DNA of 64,000 bases, taken from positions 7,282,767 through 7,346,766 of the forward strand of contig NC_056004.1 in the NCBI RefSeq assembly GCF_018446385.1, written 5' to 3'. A model generated the notes under the pieces. It had not been told where the DNA came from. It made no database searches and saw only the letters and a list, made by a program, of their open reading frames with translations. Positions within the stretch are counted from its first letter, which is position 1, and each line of letters begins with the position of its first letter. The stretch comes from Zingiber officinale (Eukaryota > Streptophyta > Magnoliopsida > Zingiberales > Zingiberaceae). This document shows positions 1 to 10,191 of this stretch, one piece after another. Position numbers and translations under genes: made by a program.

Positions 1-2758
1 CTACTTACGTACATGTTTTACTATAACAGCGGAAGAATAAAAATTTTAAACCATTCATTTTATTTAAATAGCATAATATCACATATTCTGATTAGTTCAA
101 ATGTGCATATATTGAACTTATAACTAAAAATATTAATTTGTCTGAATCGTCCTAGCCGAGCCACCACCACACACATCACTATCTGCTCCTCCTACTGCTC
201 CGTTGTTCATCCAGCTTTCTCTTTTATCTGCAGTACAAGGAAAGTAAGCTATGAGCACTCATGGCTCAGTAAGTTCCTTTCCTACTCACTAAAACCGAGA
301 ATCATCGTATATCAAGAATGGATCAACGTATCATCGTCTCAACTAATCATAACATAACATATCATTCTATTCAAACATATCATGCATATTTCTTATTCAC
401 ATATCATTTCATAGAAGCATGAATATCATATCATAAAACAAATAAATCACAAGCATAAGACATACAAGGGCATCATATTCATATCATAATATCACATGAC
501 ATTATATCATATCATCATATAATTCAAGCACATATGAATGTAGGCAATGCATCGTGAATTTGAAAACTTATACTTAATAGTACTTGAAATTAATATCATC
601 ATCATTTGGGATCCCGGTTTGTACCACATACATAATGCGTAGGTCCAAGGTAGCAAGTCTTGAGCCCTACCATGCATACATACTAGGCCCGAGTCTTACT
701 CCATCGACCTAGGGCACTCAAAGGCCCATTATTGACGAGGCCCGAGTCTTACTCCATCGACCCCGGGGCGTTTACGGAGCCCACCCTTGGTACAAACCAT
801 AAAATAACTTATCATGCATAACTATCATATCATGTCCTTAACAATCTTTCATGCATTTATTCTTTTCATTTCTTTTCATTATGTATAGCATTTTCTATGC
901 TATCACATATCATAACATAACTTCATTTCTTTTCATTATGTATAGCATTTTCTATGCTATAACACATCATGGCATATTTCATAATATAACTTCATTATGC
1001 ATATCATTTCGTAACTAAAGCAATCATGCATTCTAACTTATTATCATATCATTTTCATACAGCATGGCATAGACATATTTAATTTTTGTTCTAGGGTTTC
1101 TAGGGCATCTATCCCTTCATGGCCGAACACATAATGATTCATTTAGGTCATACAAACATGTATCACATTCACACATTATCAAGTTTTCATAAGAAGTACT
1201 TTTAACCCCTTAGGTTTCATTTCCAAGGCCTCTAGGTCCTTTAAACCTTACTTGGCCGAAATTCATAGAATATAAACTTCCTTTAAGTGGCCTAAAGCAT
1301 GGGAAACCTAAGTAAATTTCATAGCAAGATTTACTAAGAACATCATACACAAAGTTGGATCATAAACAAGCTAGGACTCTTGTGATCTTACATGTCATAA
1401 ATCATGTAACTAATTTTCTACATTCCAATTAAACATGAGAGCATTAATCATCTTTCATAACATAATATCACAGAGGTCATTGAGCATATTAGAATTTTGT
1501 TTAAGCTTCTCTAAACCATCACCTTACCATGGCCGAAATATTAAGAGTAAGGTTCATGAGTTTCTTTCAACATACAAGCATACAACTCTTAAGAACTTTA
1601 TATCATGTCATATAAGCATAGTTATTTTAAATTCAAGGTCCTCCTAACCCTAAATTCTTTCTTGGCCGAAACATGAGAGTGGGGTTCTTTTGGTTCCAAT
1701 CAACTTCCAAGCAAGAAAACCATAGGAAGGTCCTTAGCATTTCATAGAGGAACCTTGCACTAGTTTGGTTAGACAATAATTTTCCTAACCTATTTACAAT
1801 ATTTTTGATTGAAATTCTAGGGTTACATACACCTCTGATCATGCATCATATATGTATAAAAACATAGGGGAAAACTTTCTTTCAAGGCATAGAAAAAGAA
1901 TCCGAAAATCACATGAAAGCCTTGTACCACAGGTGAGGGGAAGCTTACCTTCTTTGCTTAAGTTTCCTAGAGTTGAGAACTTGCTTGTGGACCTTTCTTC
2001 CTTGCTTGCTTTGCTCGGCACCAATGGAGGAAGAAGTGGCTAGGTCTTTTGGTGGAGAGGAGGAGGAAGAAGAGGAGGCTTCTCCCTCTTGTGTTGCTCG
2101 GCAACAAAAAGAAAGAAAGAAGGGGGAGAGTTGTTGCTCTCGGCAACAAGAGGAAAGAGGGAGGGAGAGTGCTCGGCACAAATGGAGGAGAGGAGGAGAG
2201 TGAGTTGAGGATGAAGCCCTCCCCCCTCCATGCCTATTTATACTAAAGTGAGGGGAGGAAAACTTGACTTGATTCATCCTCCTCATTTACTTCTCCTCTT
2301 AATGAGAAAGAATATGCTAGAGAAATGCTTCTTGAGTTTCTCTCTTTTCCTTCTCTTAATTTCTCTCCTTTCTTTCCTTTAATTATAATTCCCATCTCTC
2401 CTCTTACAATATTCACTCCTATCACACTTGGTTAACACATGCATGCATCCACAAAAGAACCAAGGATCAAATCCTTCTCCTAACATATTTTTGTACAAAA
2501 TAATTCATGTATATGCATTATGCATAAATATTTCATACATGCATATATAATATCTCATATTTCTTTTGTTTACATTAATTCCTTGCATTATAAATCATGT
2601 ATAGAACTTTATATTCTCAACTTTATTTTCTTTCATAAAGTTTTAATCATCTAAATCCTTCCCATCGTAACATTCAACGTAGACTATCTACACATTCTTT
2701 TCATTACATTCGTACTCTCATTGCCCTTACTTTATCTAGGCTTTCTAGGGGTGTTACA
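1..2758 (-). mobile_element. Gypsy-type LTR (H), partial, cut by window edge
   Basis: Read on the minus strand this begins TGTAACACCCC at 2758, the usual start of large plant Ty3/gypsy LTRs, and runs off the left edge. A TATA box (TATAAATAGG, plus 2233-2242) lies about 520 bp into it, a strong splice donor (AAG/GTAAGC) follows at 1948/1949, and a CTGCAG acceptor-like site lies at 238-243, in the same order as in the LARD LTRs at 17459 and 20862. Short open frames on both strands are low-complexity and I do not treat them as genes. The LTR is inserted into the gypsy LTR remnant that starts at 2759. Its other end and TSD lie outside the window, so a solo LTR cannot be told from one end of an element. 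Confidence 0.72.
877..960. repeat. 47-bp direct repeat inside LTR H
   Basis: The segment starting CATTTCTTTTCATTATG at 877 recurs at 924, a 47-bp spacing, with the second unit partial. A second short duplication (AGGCCCGAGTCTTACTCC) occurs near 684 and 739. Both are local tandem growth within the LTR. Confidence 0.75.
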
Positions 2759-3134
2759 GTTCTAGTGCACACAAAGTGCTTGATAAAATGTTTAGCTCAG
2801 TAAAATGCTACAGTAGGCATTTTAATAGTTCAATAAATGCAGTAGAAGCATTTAAAATATCATATTTAGTCTTGCTTCAGCTTATTTGGGACTACGGTCC
2901 AATGGGTGGGCTCCCATAGTCGCCTCTAGGTTCAGATAACCTAGCTCTAGGTTCAGATAACCGAGTAAAAGCAAGATAAATTAATTAGCTTATGATCCAA
3001 TACTTTACTTTTATCAGTGGCACTGTACTGGACTCGATGTCCTTGGGTTGGGCTCCCATAGTCGTCCCTAGGTTTAGATAACCTAGTAAACCCTACTAAA
3101 TTCGGGATTTGCAACCCCGGGTCTAGTTAGGGAT
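2759..3134 (+). mobile_element. Remnant of gypsy LTR (G), left part
   Basis: This 376-bp piece lies between LTR H and the CACTA element. Removing the CACTA element (TSD GAT at 3132-3134 and 10192-10194) joins it to the LTR sequence at 10195-11575. It has two copies of a motif containing GGGCTCCCATAGTCG followed by an AGATAACCTAG segment (near 2909 and 3050). It has no counterpart in the D LTRs, so G is either a different subfamily or this piece is older flanking sequence. No coding potential seen. Confidence 0.5.
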
Positions 3135-3360
3135 CTCTACAACAAAAACCCTCATAGACATCAGTGGAACAACAACGGTTTTAAGCAAAAACCGATGTCT
3201 TTGAGTATTTTACACCGGTTTTTCCAAAAACCGGTGTCTATGAGCGCAGATTTTAGCTCATAGACATCGGTTTTTTTGGCGATGTCTATGAGCGCCTTTT
3301 TTTTCGTTAATAAACACCGATTTTAACAGCGGTTTTTAAAACCCGGTGTTAATTAACCAA
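3135..3360 (+). repeat. CACTA left terminal and subterminal repeats
   Basis: Terminal inverted repeat followed by alternating direct and inverted copies of the core CATAGACATCGG and its complement CCGATGTCTATGAG, for example near 3150, 3190, 3235, 3260 and 3285. The arrangement can fold back on itself. It mirrors the right end at about 9880-10191. Confidence 0.85.
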
Positions 3361-3767
3361 AATAAAATATTTTAATTTTTTCACCAATACTTAACCAAAA
3401 TTTGCAACATTTCATTCTTCCCTCCAAACCTAAACCTATATCGCGTTGTCCGTATACCTTCACGACTCCACCACCACTTTTCTCCTAACCGCTGGACATC
3501 CAGCCATCTCTCTCAGCCTCATCTCCCTCTTCCCCTTCCTCATCTCTCTCATCCATCTCTTAGCCTCATTTCAACACACGGCTTTTTGCCTTTTCTAGCT
3601 TGCCCACAAATCCGGCCAAACCCTCACACGAATAACCCCCGAGTCCTCAGCTGCTGGAGCATTCAGAGACGTAGGGAATGGAGATTGTTCGATCATAGAG
3701 GGAATCGACTCATGCTGCCGCCTCGACAACGTCGGCTAAACTCTCTTTCTACCGCTCCGCGCCTGCG

Positions 3768-4135
3768 CTCGAGGTCCGACTGTAAGATTTTGAACTCTAC
3801 GGCATAGATCGCCTCCGAGGTACCTTGCAAAACCTCATCTTTTCCCATTTCTAGGGTTTGTGGTTCGTTGTATACTCCCTCGAGGTCCGGTTGGAAGATT
3901 TTGAACTCTACGCCATAGATCGCCTCCGAGGTACCTTGCAAAACCTCATCTTTTCCCATTTCTAGGGTTTGTAGTTCGTTGTATACTCCCTCGAGGTCCG
4001 GATGGAAGATTTTGAACTCTACGCCACAGATCGCCTCCGAGGTACCTTGCAAAACCTCATCTTTTCCCATTTCTAGGGTTTGTGGTTCGTTGTATACCTC
4101 CCCTTCCTTGATTAACTTCCCTATCCTGTGTCTGT
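3768..4135 (+). repeat. 111-bp tandem repeat made from primase exon 1 and intron 1
   Basis: Units start at CTCGAGGTCC at 3768, 3879 and 3990, a strict 111-bp period. Each holds the 3' end of primase exon 1 (LEVRL, DFELYAIDRLR), its splice donor GTACCTTGC and the start of the intron. The third unit is followed by further intron sequence (TATACCTCCCCTTCC onwards) instead of a fourth unit. Since 111 is a multiple of three, an open frame with a 37-residue repeat appears on the minus strand; I regard it as a by-product. Confidence 0.9.
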
Positions 4136-6289
4136 TTGTCTCTGCTGAGTAATCGGAGAAGAGCTCAAGAAGCTTTGAGTAGTTGAAGGATAACTTACGG
4201 AACTTCTGCACATTTGGAGGGGAGAGTTCAGGGAGCTCTGAGTAATACCCATTTGTCTTTATGAGATGCCGACATGTTGACCTGGTCGAAGGTCGACTCT
4301 TGAACCAGAGGTCCTTGGCCAATTGGCTAAGGTGGAAATAAAGCCACATGTGCCTGGTTGGCTAATTGGAATATGGTCCACATCATGGGATATCATGTTT
4401 GATTGCTCGACATAGAATGAAATTCTAGATGTAATACTCTAAGATCTAACAACTGTGTTGGGATCACATTCCTCTAATACCACCTGTTCACCACTTGCTA
4501 CAACTTATTGTCTCAGACCATGTAGATATTATCTTGTGCTTTAAAAATGTAGAATTACCTCCACCACATGTCCATGTTGTGGGATCTTCATCTCTTAAGG
4601 TTGAATAACACAATCACAGTAAAAGGAACAAAATCAATTTAATATGGTTCGAAGTAAGCTCACAACATTTGAAGCCAGATTCGGTCCAAGTGTGATTGTG
4701 TTCTTGGTTATTATCATAAACTCTTTTTAGTCTATGAAAACCATTTGTTGTCGTTGTCTCTCCACATTTGCTCATTTTCTCTCAATATTAAGTCTTAGAT
4801 GTTGGAATCCTGATTTATTTATTTCATTTGGCAACATCTCACAAGTTATGATTTCATCCTCAACAACAACAACAACCAAGCCTATCCCACTAGGGCTATT
4901 ATCATTTCATCCTCACAAACTTCAAAATCCACAATTCATTAAATTTGAAGGGAAGTAAAGGGAAGAAGATCGCCATAAACCTCAACCAATATAATCATCA
5001 ATGCAAGGTTGTTGTGCTAGTTTTGGCATTTTCATTTTCATTGTTATCATGTCTCAGTTCATTTTATCTTTTTCTTCTGTGAGATCTTGTTTAATTTACA
5101 TAATAAGCTGGATATAGATACCATTTATATTATAACTTAAGGAGGAGGACTGTGTGACATAATATAATTTTTCATTCCTCTCAATAGTTGGTTAATCCTA
5201 CTTGGACAAGTTCACACTCAGGCCTTAAAGCATCTAGACCAATTGATCATGACTTAATTACATGTGGTTTTTCATTGGAATCTATTAACCACCTACTCAT
5301 CAACTCTTATTGCTTCTCAAGGATTGAACACAGTTAAGGATGTCAGAATGATCTATCAAATGCATCTAATTTTAGTGTAAGATTATGATTTATCATGCTA
5401 CACATTTTCTTTTGAACCTTTGACTTATCATTTCCAGATTTCTAAAGGCACGAGGGTTCAATATTGAAAAAGCTACTCATATGTAGTCTGAGATGCTCCA
5501 GTGGAGGATCAACTTTGGTGCTGATACTATCATTCATGTGAGATTAGCTAATGTACATTTTCCTTTCCTACTTTCTTGTAGCAAAAGTAATGAGCACAGT
5601 CAAGAGCTTCCACTAATGATTTACAGGTTAATAGCTTGGCATGGTTTTGACCTTTTTTTTCCCTTAAGGATTTAAAGTTCTCTAGGCTTTTGACTGGAAG
5701 TCCCACATTGGGCTTTAGATATTATCAATGAAGTAATGTGCCAAGCTACATGGTATAAATTCTGGATTTAACCTGGAAACGTGCTATGTAGAATTTTGAG
5801 TTTTAGACTTATTACAAAGTCTTGCATACCTATATCTATGTTATGAGTACTTGTGGTTCAAATGCGAAACCACTCATGGGGAAATCTGAATGAAATAGAA
5901 CAAACCTTGCCCTTAATTAAAATGTGTTCCACTTGTTATTTGATTGATAATTCTGTCTTAAAGATGACATTTGACAACCACAAAGCACATTAAAATAAAT
6001 TCATAGTTGGAAATAATTCCAACAAAAAATTGGTTTGGAATATAAATCTCATAAACCTCGTATATACTTGTTTTTTTTATCTTTCACTACGAGATGTCAC
6101 CACACTGCATTGGATATGAGAACGACAAGGTTAAAAACTAACATATACATTGTTTGATATTTGAAGAGTGATAATTTGAGTTTAGAGTTTACCAATGTTT
6201 CAAAAGGTTATTATGCCTTCCATTTTCTAACAGATTAAGTTTACTTAGGATTTTGTATTTGATGAACTCGACGAAGTCCTCCATTATTA
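4136..6289. other. Non-coding interior of CACTA element, origin unclear
   Basis: About 2.15 kb with no recognisable protein, between two copies of the primase exon 1/intron 1 segment (about 4010-4135 and 6292-6415). It is AT-rich with only short chance frames. Its position between direct repeats suggests either an enlarged intron created by segmental duplication or an unrelated captured fragment. Confidence 0.45.
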
Positions 6290-6291
6290 AG

Positions 6292-6415
6292 ATTTTGAAC
6301 TCTACGCCATAGATCGCCTCCGAGGTACCTTGCAAAACCTCATCTTTTCCCATTTCTAGGGTTTGTGGCTTGTTGTATACCTCCCCTTCCTTGATCAACT
6401 TCCCTATCCTGCGTC
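6292..6415 (+). repeat. Fourth dispersed copy of the primase exon 1/intron 1 unit
   Basis: This segment repeats the GATTTTGAACTCTACGCC block, the donor GTACCTTGC and the following intron as far as CTGTTTG, and leads within 45 bp into primase exon 2. It probably marks the original exon 1 to exon 2 junction, with an intron of about 135 bp, making the copies at 3768-4135 secondary. Confidence 0.8.
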
Positions 6416-7825
6416 TGTTTGGCTTTGTTGGTAACTTATATTAGATTGTTTTCATGAAGTCCTGCAGGGTATTTCAGATGGTTTGCCCCGAGGAAAAAGG
6501 CTCGAAGAGATGGAGATATTGGTATTGCGTGTGATTTTGTTTGGATCCTTCATTTTACTTTTAAATATATGTTTTATTTTGGGAAAATTAGGTAACTGAA
6601 CTATGGAGGGCACATATGAGGCATCAAGATCCATCGAAGGTCATGAACAAAGATATCATTTCACACTTCGTTCTTCGTCTTGCATATTGTAGAATGTAGG
6701 TTTTGATTTTTATGGTCATGTTTTATTTTGATATCACACTATCTTTCCTGAGTGTTATCTCCTTCACCTCCTAGGGATGAATTAAGGAAATGGTTTCTTT
6801 CCATGGAGACTTCTCTTTTCCGCTATCGATTCCGACTAGAAAGCCCCGAGTCATAGGTATATTCTGGATACCTTGTATGAGGTTTGGAGCTCTTATCTAA
6901 TTTCATTTACCAAAATTATGTTCTATTGCTCGTAGAGGTCACTCATGTCTGAATTTCAGCTACCCTATAAGGCTATTAGTCATGCTGAATTCGAGGTATG
7001 ACTGTAAATTTATGCACCATATTTCTGGTCATATTACAATACTACAAACTTTTAGACATCTCTTTCTATCGAGATGCATTTTTCTCATGTTCTTTGGCCA
7101 TGGTTTTATCTAGGATGTCTTTTAGTACTTATAGGAAAATATTTTTTATTGCATTGCAGACTGTAAAGGAAAATTTGAACCAAGTTGCGCATTCTATTGG
7201 TCAACTGTTGAATGGTATGTCATTACCTACCAGATTTACATTTGTGATGCTACTAGTAACTAGTAATGGGCAAGATTGAACTTCAATAAGTCATCTTAAA
7301 ACTCTTGTGATGCAATATATATTTGTCAATTTATCTTCTTATCAAATTCCATGGAACTGATTATAAATTGTTTTGTTCTGTTTGAAAGTAACACAGATAC
7401 CAGTTGCTCAATCATTTATAGCTTTTACTGTTATGTCTAGTAATTTGACAAATTTTTATTGTTTTATGCAGCTAATACACTCTTTTTTAAGGTACCATTT
7501 ATCTACTTGTTTTTAGTCTAAACTCTCTTTTTTACTACAACAATGTTTCCTTAGTTTCTACTGACCTGTGTCTACTTGCAGGCACCCTTTGAAGAAGTGC
7601 CAGAATTATTTGTTGGCCGCAAGGTTTTCCTACAAAAAGGTTTTGCTTATGTTGCGATGCATCAGGTCCATGTTAAATTTATCTTTATACTTTCAAACTC
7701 CACAAGATGTGATTATAACTTTATACTTAGTCGGAACTTTTTTTATTTTCATACTAGATCGTTAAAACCTGACAAGTTTTTTGGATGCTGAGTCACGCTC
7801 TGTTATCTTTTTCATGGTATTGTAG

Positions 7826-8060
7826 ATGTGCAGTAACATTTGATAAATGATCTAATATCCCGCCTTGTGAGGCAGCAAGCAGTTCTTCTGATCAAGCAAA
7901 TAGGTACTGATTTTATTTTAATTGAACTATTAAATCATGCTCACACTGACTTGTTAGTGTATGATTAATTCCTTGCATTTGTTCATCAGGAGACAACATT
8001 GTATCTTTGATGTTGATCAGATTTTTGTCCAAGAAGTTTCAGAGTTTTGATCCCAAATGA
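7826..8060 (+). pseudogene. Exon-like blocks of an unidentified captured gene
   Basis: Block 1 (about 7833-7903) reads HLINDLISRLVRQQAVLL then IKQI, and ends in a donor ATAG/GTACTG. Block 2 starts after CAG at 7990 and in matching phase reads GDNIVSLMLIRFLSKKFQSF, reaching a stop at about 8060. The shared phase across an AG/GT intron suggests genuine exons. They do not fit my memory of the next primase exon, and I do not recognise the family. Either an unusual primase end or a third captured gene is possible. Confidence 0.45.
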
Positions 8061-8531
8061 CTCACTAACATCTATTAACCAGTTTTTTTAAGTTTTTTTA
8101 TGTTACTCAAAATACCATGCATTCTCACAAGCAGCTAATCGGTTTATAGTTCTCACTTCAACAAATGTGTTCCTGAAATAAAAGACAGTAGTACCAACAC
8201 TGCAAAGAGAGGGGGGCTTCTGGCTCCATCGACAAGATGCAAAGTGGATGTCTTTTTTTCACCCTGATTGTTTCTGTTTAAATTTTGTATCTGTTTCTCG
8301 CATAGATTTCATTTCTAGGTAAAGTTAGCCAGTAGCTTGACGTTACCATAATGCTCTCATTTTCATCATGATGATATGTTAATCTTATTTTTGCATTGAA
8401 TTCTATTCAAGACTATTGTCACTTCTAATGCTACATAATAAAACAGAACGCCAATCAAGTGATATAATATCGATAGGCATTTGGTTAATCTTTTTTGGTT
8501 GACTAATGTACCATGATTGATTATTTTCTAG

Positions 8532-9025
8532 GCAGTATATTCTGGTGGAAATGCAGCAAAGGCAGGACTTAGGGTTGGAGACCAAGTATTGTACACAAGC
8601 AGCTTCTTTGGGGATGAGCTGTGGCTTGTTGATAAGCTGGGTTTTACCAAAATAGCTATCCAAGCAAAGCCAGACTCTGTTTATTTTGTAGTAAACAGGT
8701 ATGATCTACTAGGGTCGTGTTGTGAAGTCTGGCAGAAATACCTAAATATGAAATGGTGAAAATATTTGTTAGGGCTTTCCATCCAGTAATATATCCATGT
8801 ACTTTTCTTCTTGAAGAGAGGAACATTTAAATGTTCAGAATATTAGGGAGTTTGTAGACACAATGTTTGCACTTTTCCTAATACGTTCTTTATCTTTTAT
8901 CTGATTCTTATTCTCCCTGTTGCATTTCTTTACACTCTAACAGGGGAGCAGAGGTAGATGTAAAAAGACTAACTAAGAGGCCTGCTCCTCCTCGATTTGG
9001 TCGCACCTTGACTGAAGCACAAAAG
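8532..9025 (+). pseudogene. Captured fragment of a PDZ/rubredoxin chloroplast protein (ENH1-like)
   Basis: Two exon blocks on the + strand. Block 1, 8532-8698, is preceded by TTTTCTAG and encodes a PDZ-like core (GGNAAKAGLRVGDQVLYTSS, then DELW and QAKPDSVYFVV). Block 2, 8944-9025, follows CAG in matching phase and encodes EVDVKRLTKRPAPPRFGR then TLTEAQK; its end has a GC-type donor (AAG/GCAAGC). In plant ENH1-like proteins this linker sits between a PDZ domain and a C-terminal rubredoxin domain. The rubredoxin CxxC motifs are not found downstream, so the metal-binding part was not captured. Both blocks are free of stops. The family assignment is from memory of conserved motifs and less certain than the primase call. 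Confidence 0.6.
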
Positions 9026-9532
9026 GCAAGCTAATCATTTTGCCTCAGTCTCGATGTTGTCCTGTGACTGATTTCTTTAATTTTTTTTTATTGATTGACA
9101 TTTCTTTGAATTGTTTCTGATGTGTTCAAATCATACGTTGTTCAAGTTATCTAGTTTAACTTTATTGCTATTACTTAAATTCAAAATTCTTAGCTGTTTG
9201 TGCATAATTAAACAAGTGTTATTCCAATTCCATCCTCTTTTACTCATGTTTCAGAATGACATTCTGAATATGAAAAGATTGAACCTCCATCAAGTACTGA
9301 TTAATTAAATTACAACTATGAGAAAACTTTGTTGCAATAATTTCTGGTTTGGAATATATTAAGTTCCCAGGAATGATAAATCTATCACTATATGATGTGG
9401 TTGAGATAAATGATGAATGTGTCTCTTTTTAAGCATTCAAATTAGTCATCTTGTTACTTGGTACTCTTACTATTTTTTCAACTATGATTTTTGGTCTTGG
9501 TTTACTAATATATTATTTATGTGTTTTTACAG

Positions 9533-9613
9533 TTTACAAATCTCAAGTACTCCAAAGTTGAAATTGATGAAGTGCGGTTCGAGTGGGCTGAATGCATGCT
9601 AGATTACATTTGA
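9533..9613 (+). pseudogene. Possible terminal exon of a captured gene, unidentified
   Basis: After a pyrimidine-rich tract and AG at 9531-9532 there is a short open block ending in TGA at 9611-9613, read as FTNLKYSKVEIDEVRFEWAE then CMLDYI. I do not recognise the family. It may end the same chimeric transcript as the upstream blocks. Confidence 0.35.
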
Positions 9614-9879
9614 AGTGTGGTTCTACCTTGATGTGTTAAAAGAATGTTCTACCTTGATTTTGATATCTATTAGCTAGCTTTTGATGTAAAAAGAATGTTT
9701 GGGTATTTTATGGATATTGTTGTAAGAAGATTATTTATATAATTTGTGAATATTTTTGTATTTTATGGATATTATTGAATGAAGAATATTTGTATAATTT
9801 GTGAATATTTGTGTATTTTTTTTATTATCGGTTTTTCATTGTTTCGGAAATCAAATTTGTGCTGTTAAAAAATATACAT

Positions 9880-10191
9880 ATTATATCGGTTTTCCACCGC
9901 TGTAAAACCGGTGTTATTAACTAATATTACATCGGTCATTTATCGCTGCCAAAACTGGTGTTATTAACATACAATATTACATCGGTTTTACACCGTTGAT
10001 GAAACAGTGTCGTTAAGTGATACTACACCGGTTAATAACCGATTCGAAGACCGTGTCGTTAAGTGATACTACACCGGTTTTAACCCGATGTCTAAAATGG
10101 TAGACTTTTAACATCGGCTTCATAGACATTGGTCGAAAATGAAATAGACACCGGTGGAAAACCGATGTCTATGAAGGTTTTTGTTATAGTG
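9880..10191 (+). repeat. CACTA right subterminal repeats and terminal inverted repeat
   Basis: Multiple copies of ACACCGGTTTTAACC- and ACATCGGTTTT-type motifs end in a sequence whose reverse complement begins CACTATAACAAAAACC. Together with 3135-3360 they define both element ends. Confidence 0.88.

Larger units (their letters stand above)
3678..7665 (+). pseudogene. Captured DNA primase large subunit gene fragment (PriL, 5' exons)
   Basis: Eight exon-like blocks on the + strand match the eukaryotic primase large subunit, which with the small subunit makes RNA primers for DNA polymerase alpha. Exon 1 3678-3819 (MEIVRS, later LEVRL and DFELYGIDRLR), exon 2 6460-6521 (GKRLEEMEIL), exon 3 6592-6695 (VTELWRAHMRH, IISHFVLRLAYCR), exon 4 6775-6856 (LRKWFLSMETSLFRYRFR), exon 5 6936-6995 (SEFQLPYKAISHAEFE), exon 6 7160-7214, exon 7 7472-7491, exon 8 7582-7665 (APFEEVPELFVGRKVF, GFAYVAMHQ). 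Most blocks are flanked by AG and GT with matching codon phase. Exon 1 has two in-frame stops and exon 4 ends in one, so no full protein results. The iron-sulfur C-terminal half is absent. Retained introns show DNA-level capture rather than a retrocopy. The family call rests on recall of the conserved blocks. Confidence 0.8.
3135..10191 (+). mobile_element. CACTA (En/Spm-type) transposon with captured host gene fragments
   Basis: The left end reads CTCTACAACAAAAACC and the reverse complement of the right end reads CACTATAACAAAAACC; over 28 bp the two ends differ at three positions. The 3-bp flanks are GAT on both sides, the TSD length expected for CACTA elements. Both ends carry many short subterminal repeats around the core ACCGATGTCTATG, as expected for transposase binding sites. 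No transposase (TNPD-like) frame is visible in 7.06 kb, so the element is non-autonomous. The interior holds exons separated by introns from at least two plant genes, all on the + strand. It is inserted in gypsy LTR G. Confidence 0.9.

Noticed and set aside
1945..2286. A 113-residue Ser/Pro-rich minus-strand frame in LTR H, with overlapping frames on both strands
   Set aside because: Low-complexity purine/pyrimidine-rich DNA keeps several frames open at once. It may be 5' untranslated exon sequence but has no protein signature.
3693..4349. A 218-residue minus-strand open frame with three 37-residue repeats
   Set aside because: It is the antisense of the tandem primase exon 1/intron 1 units; the 111-bp period is a multiple of three, so an open frame repeats by chance.
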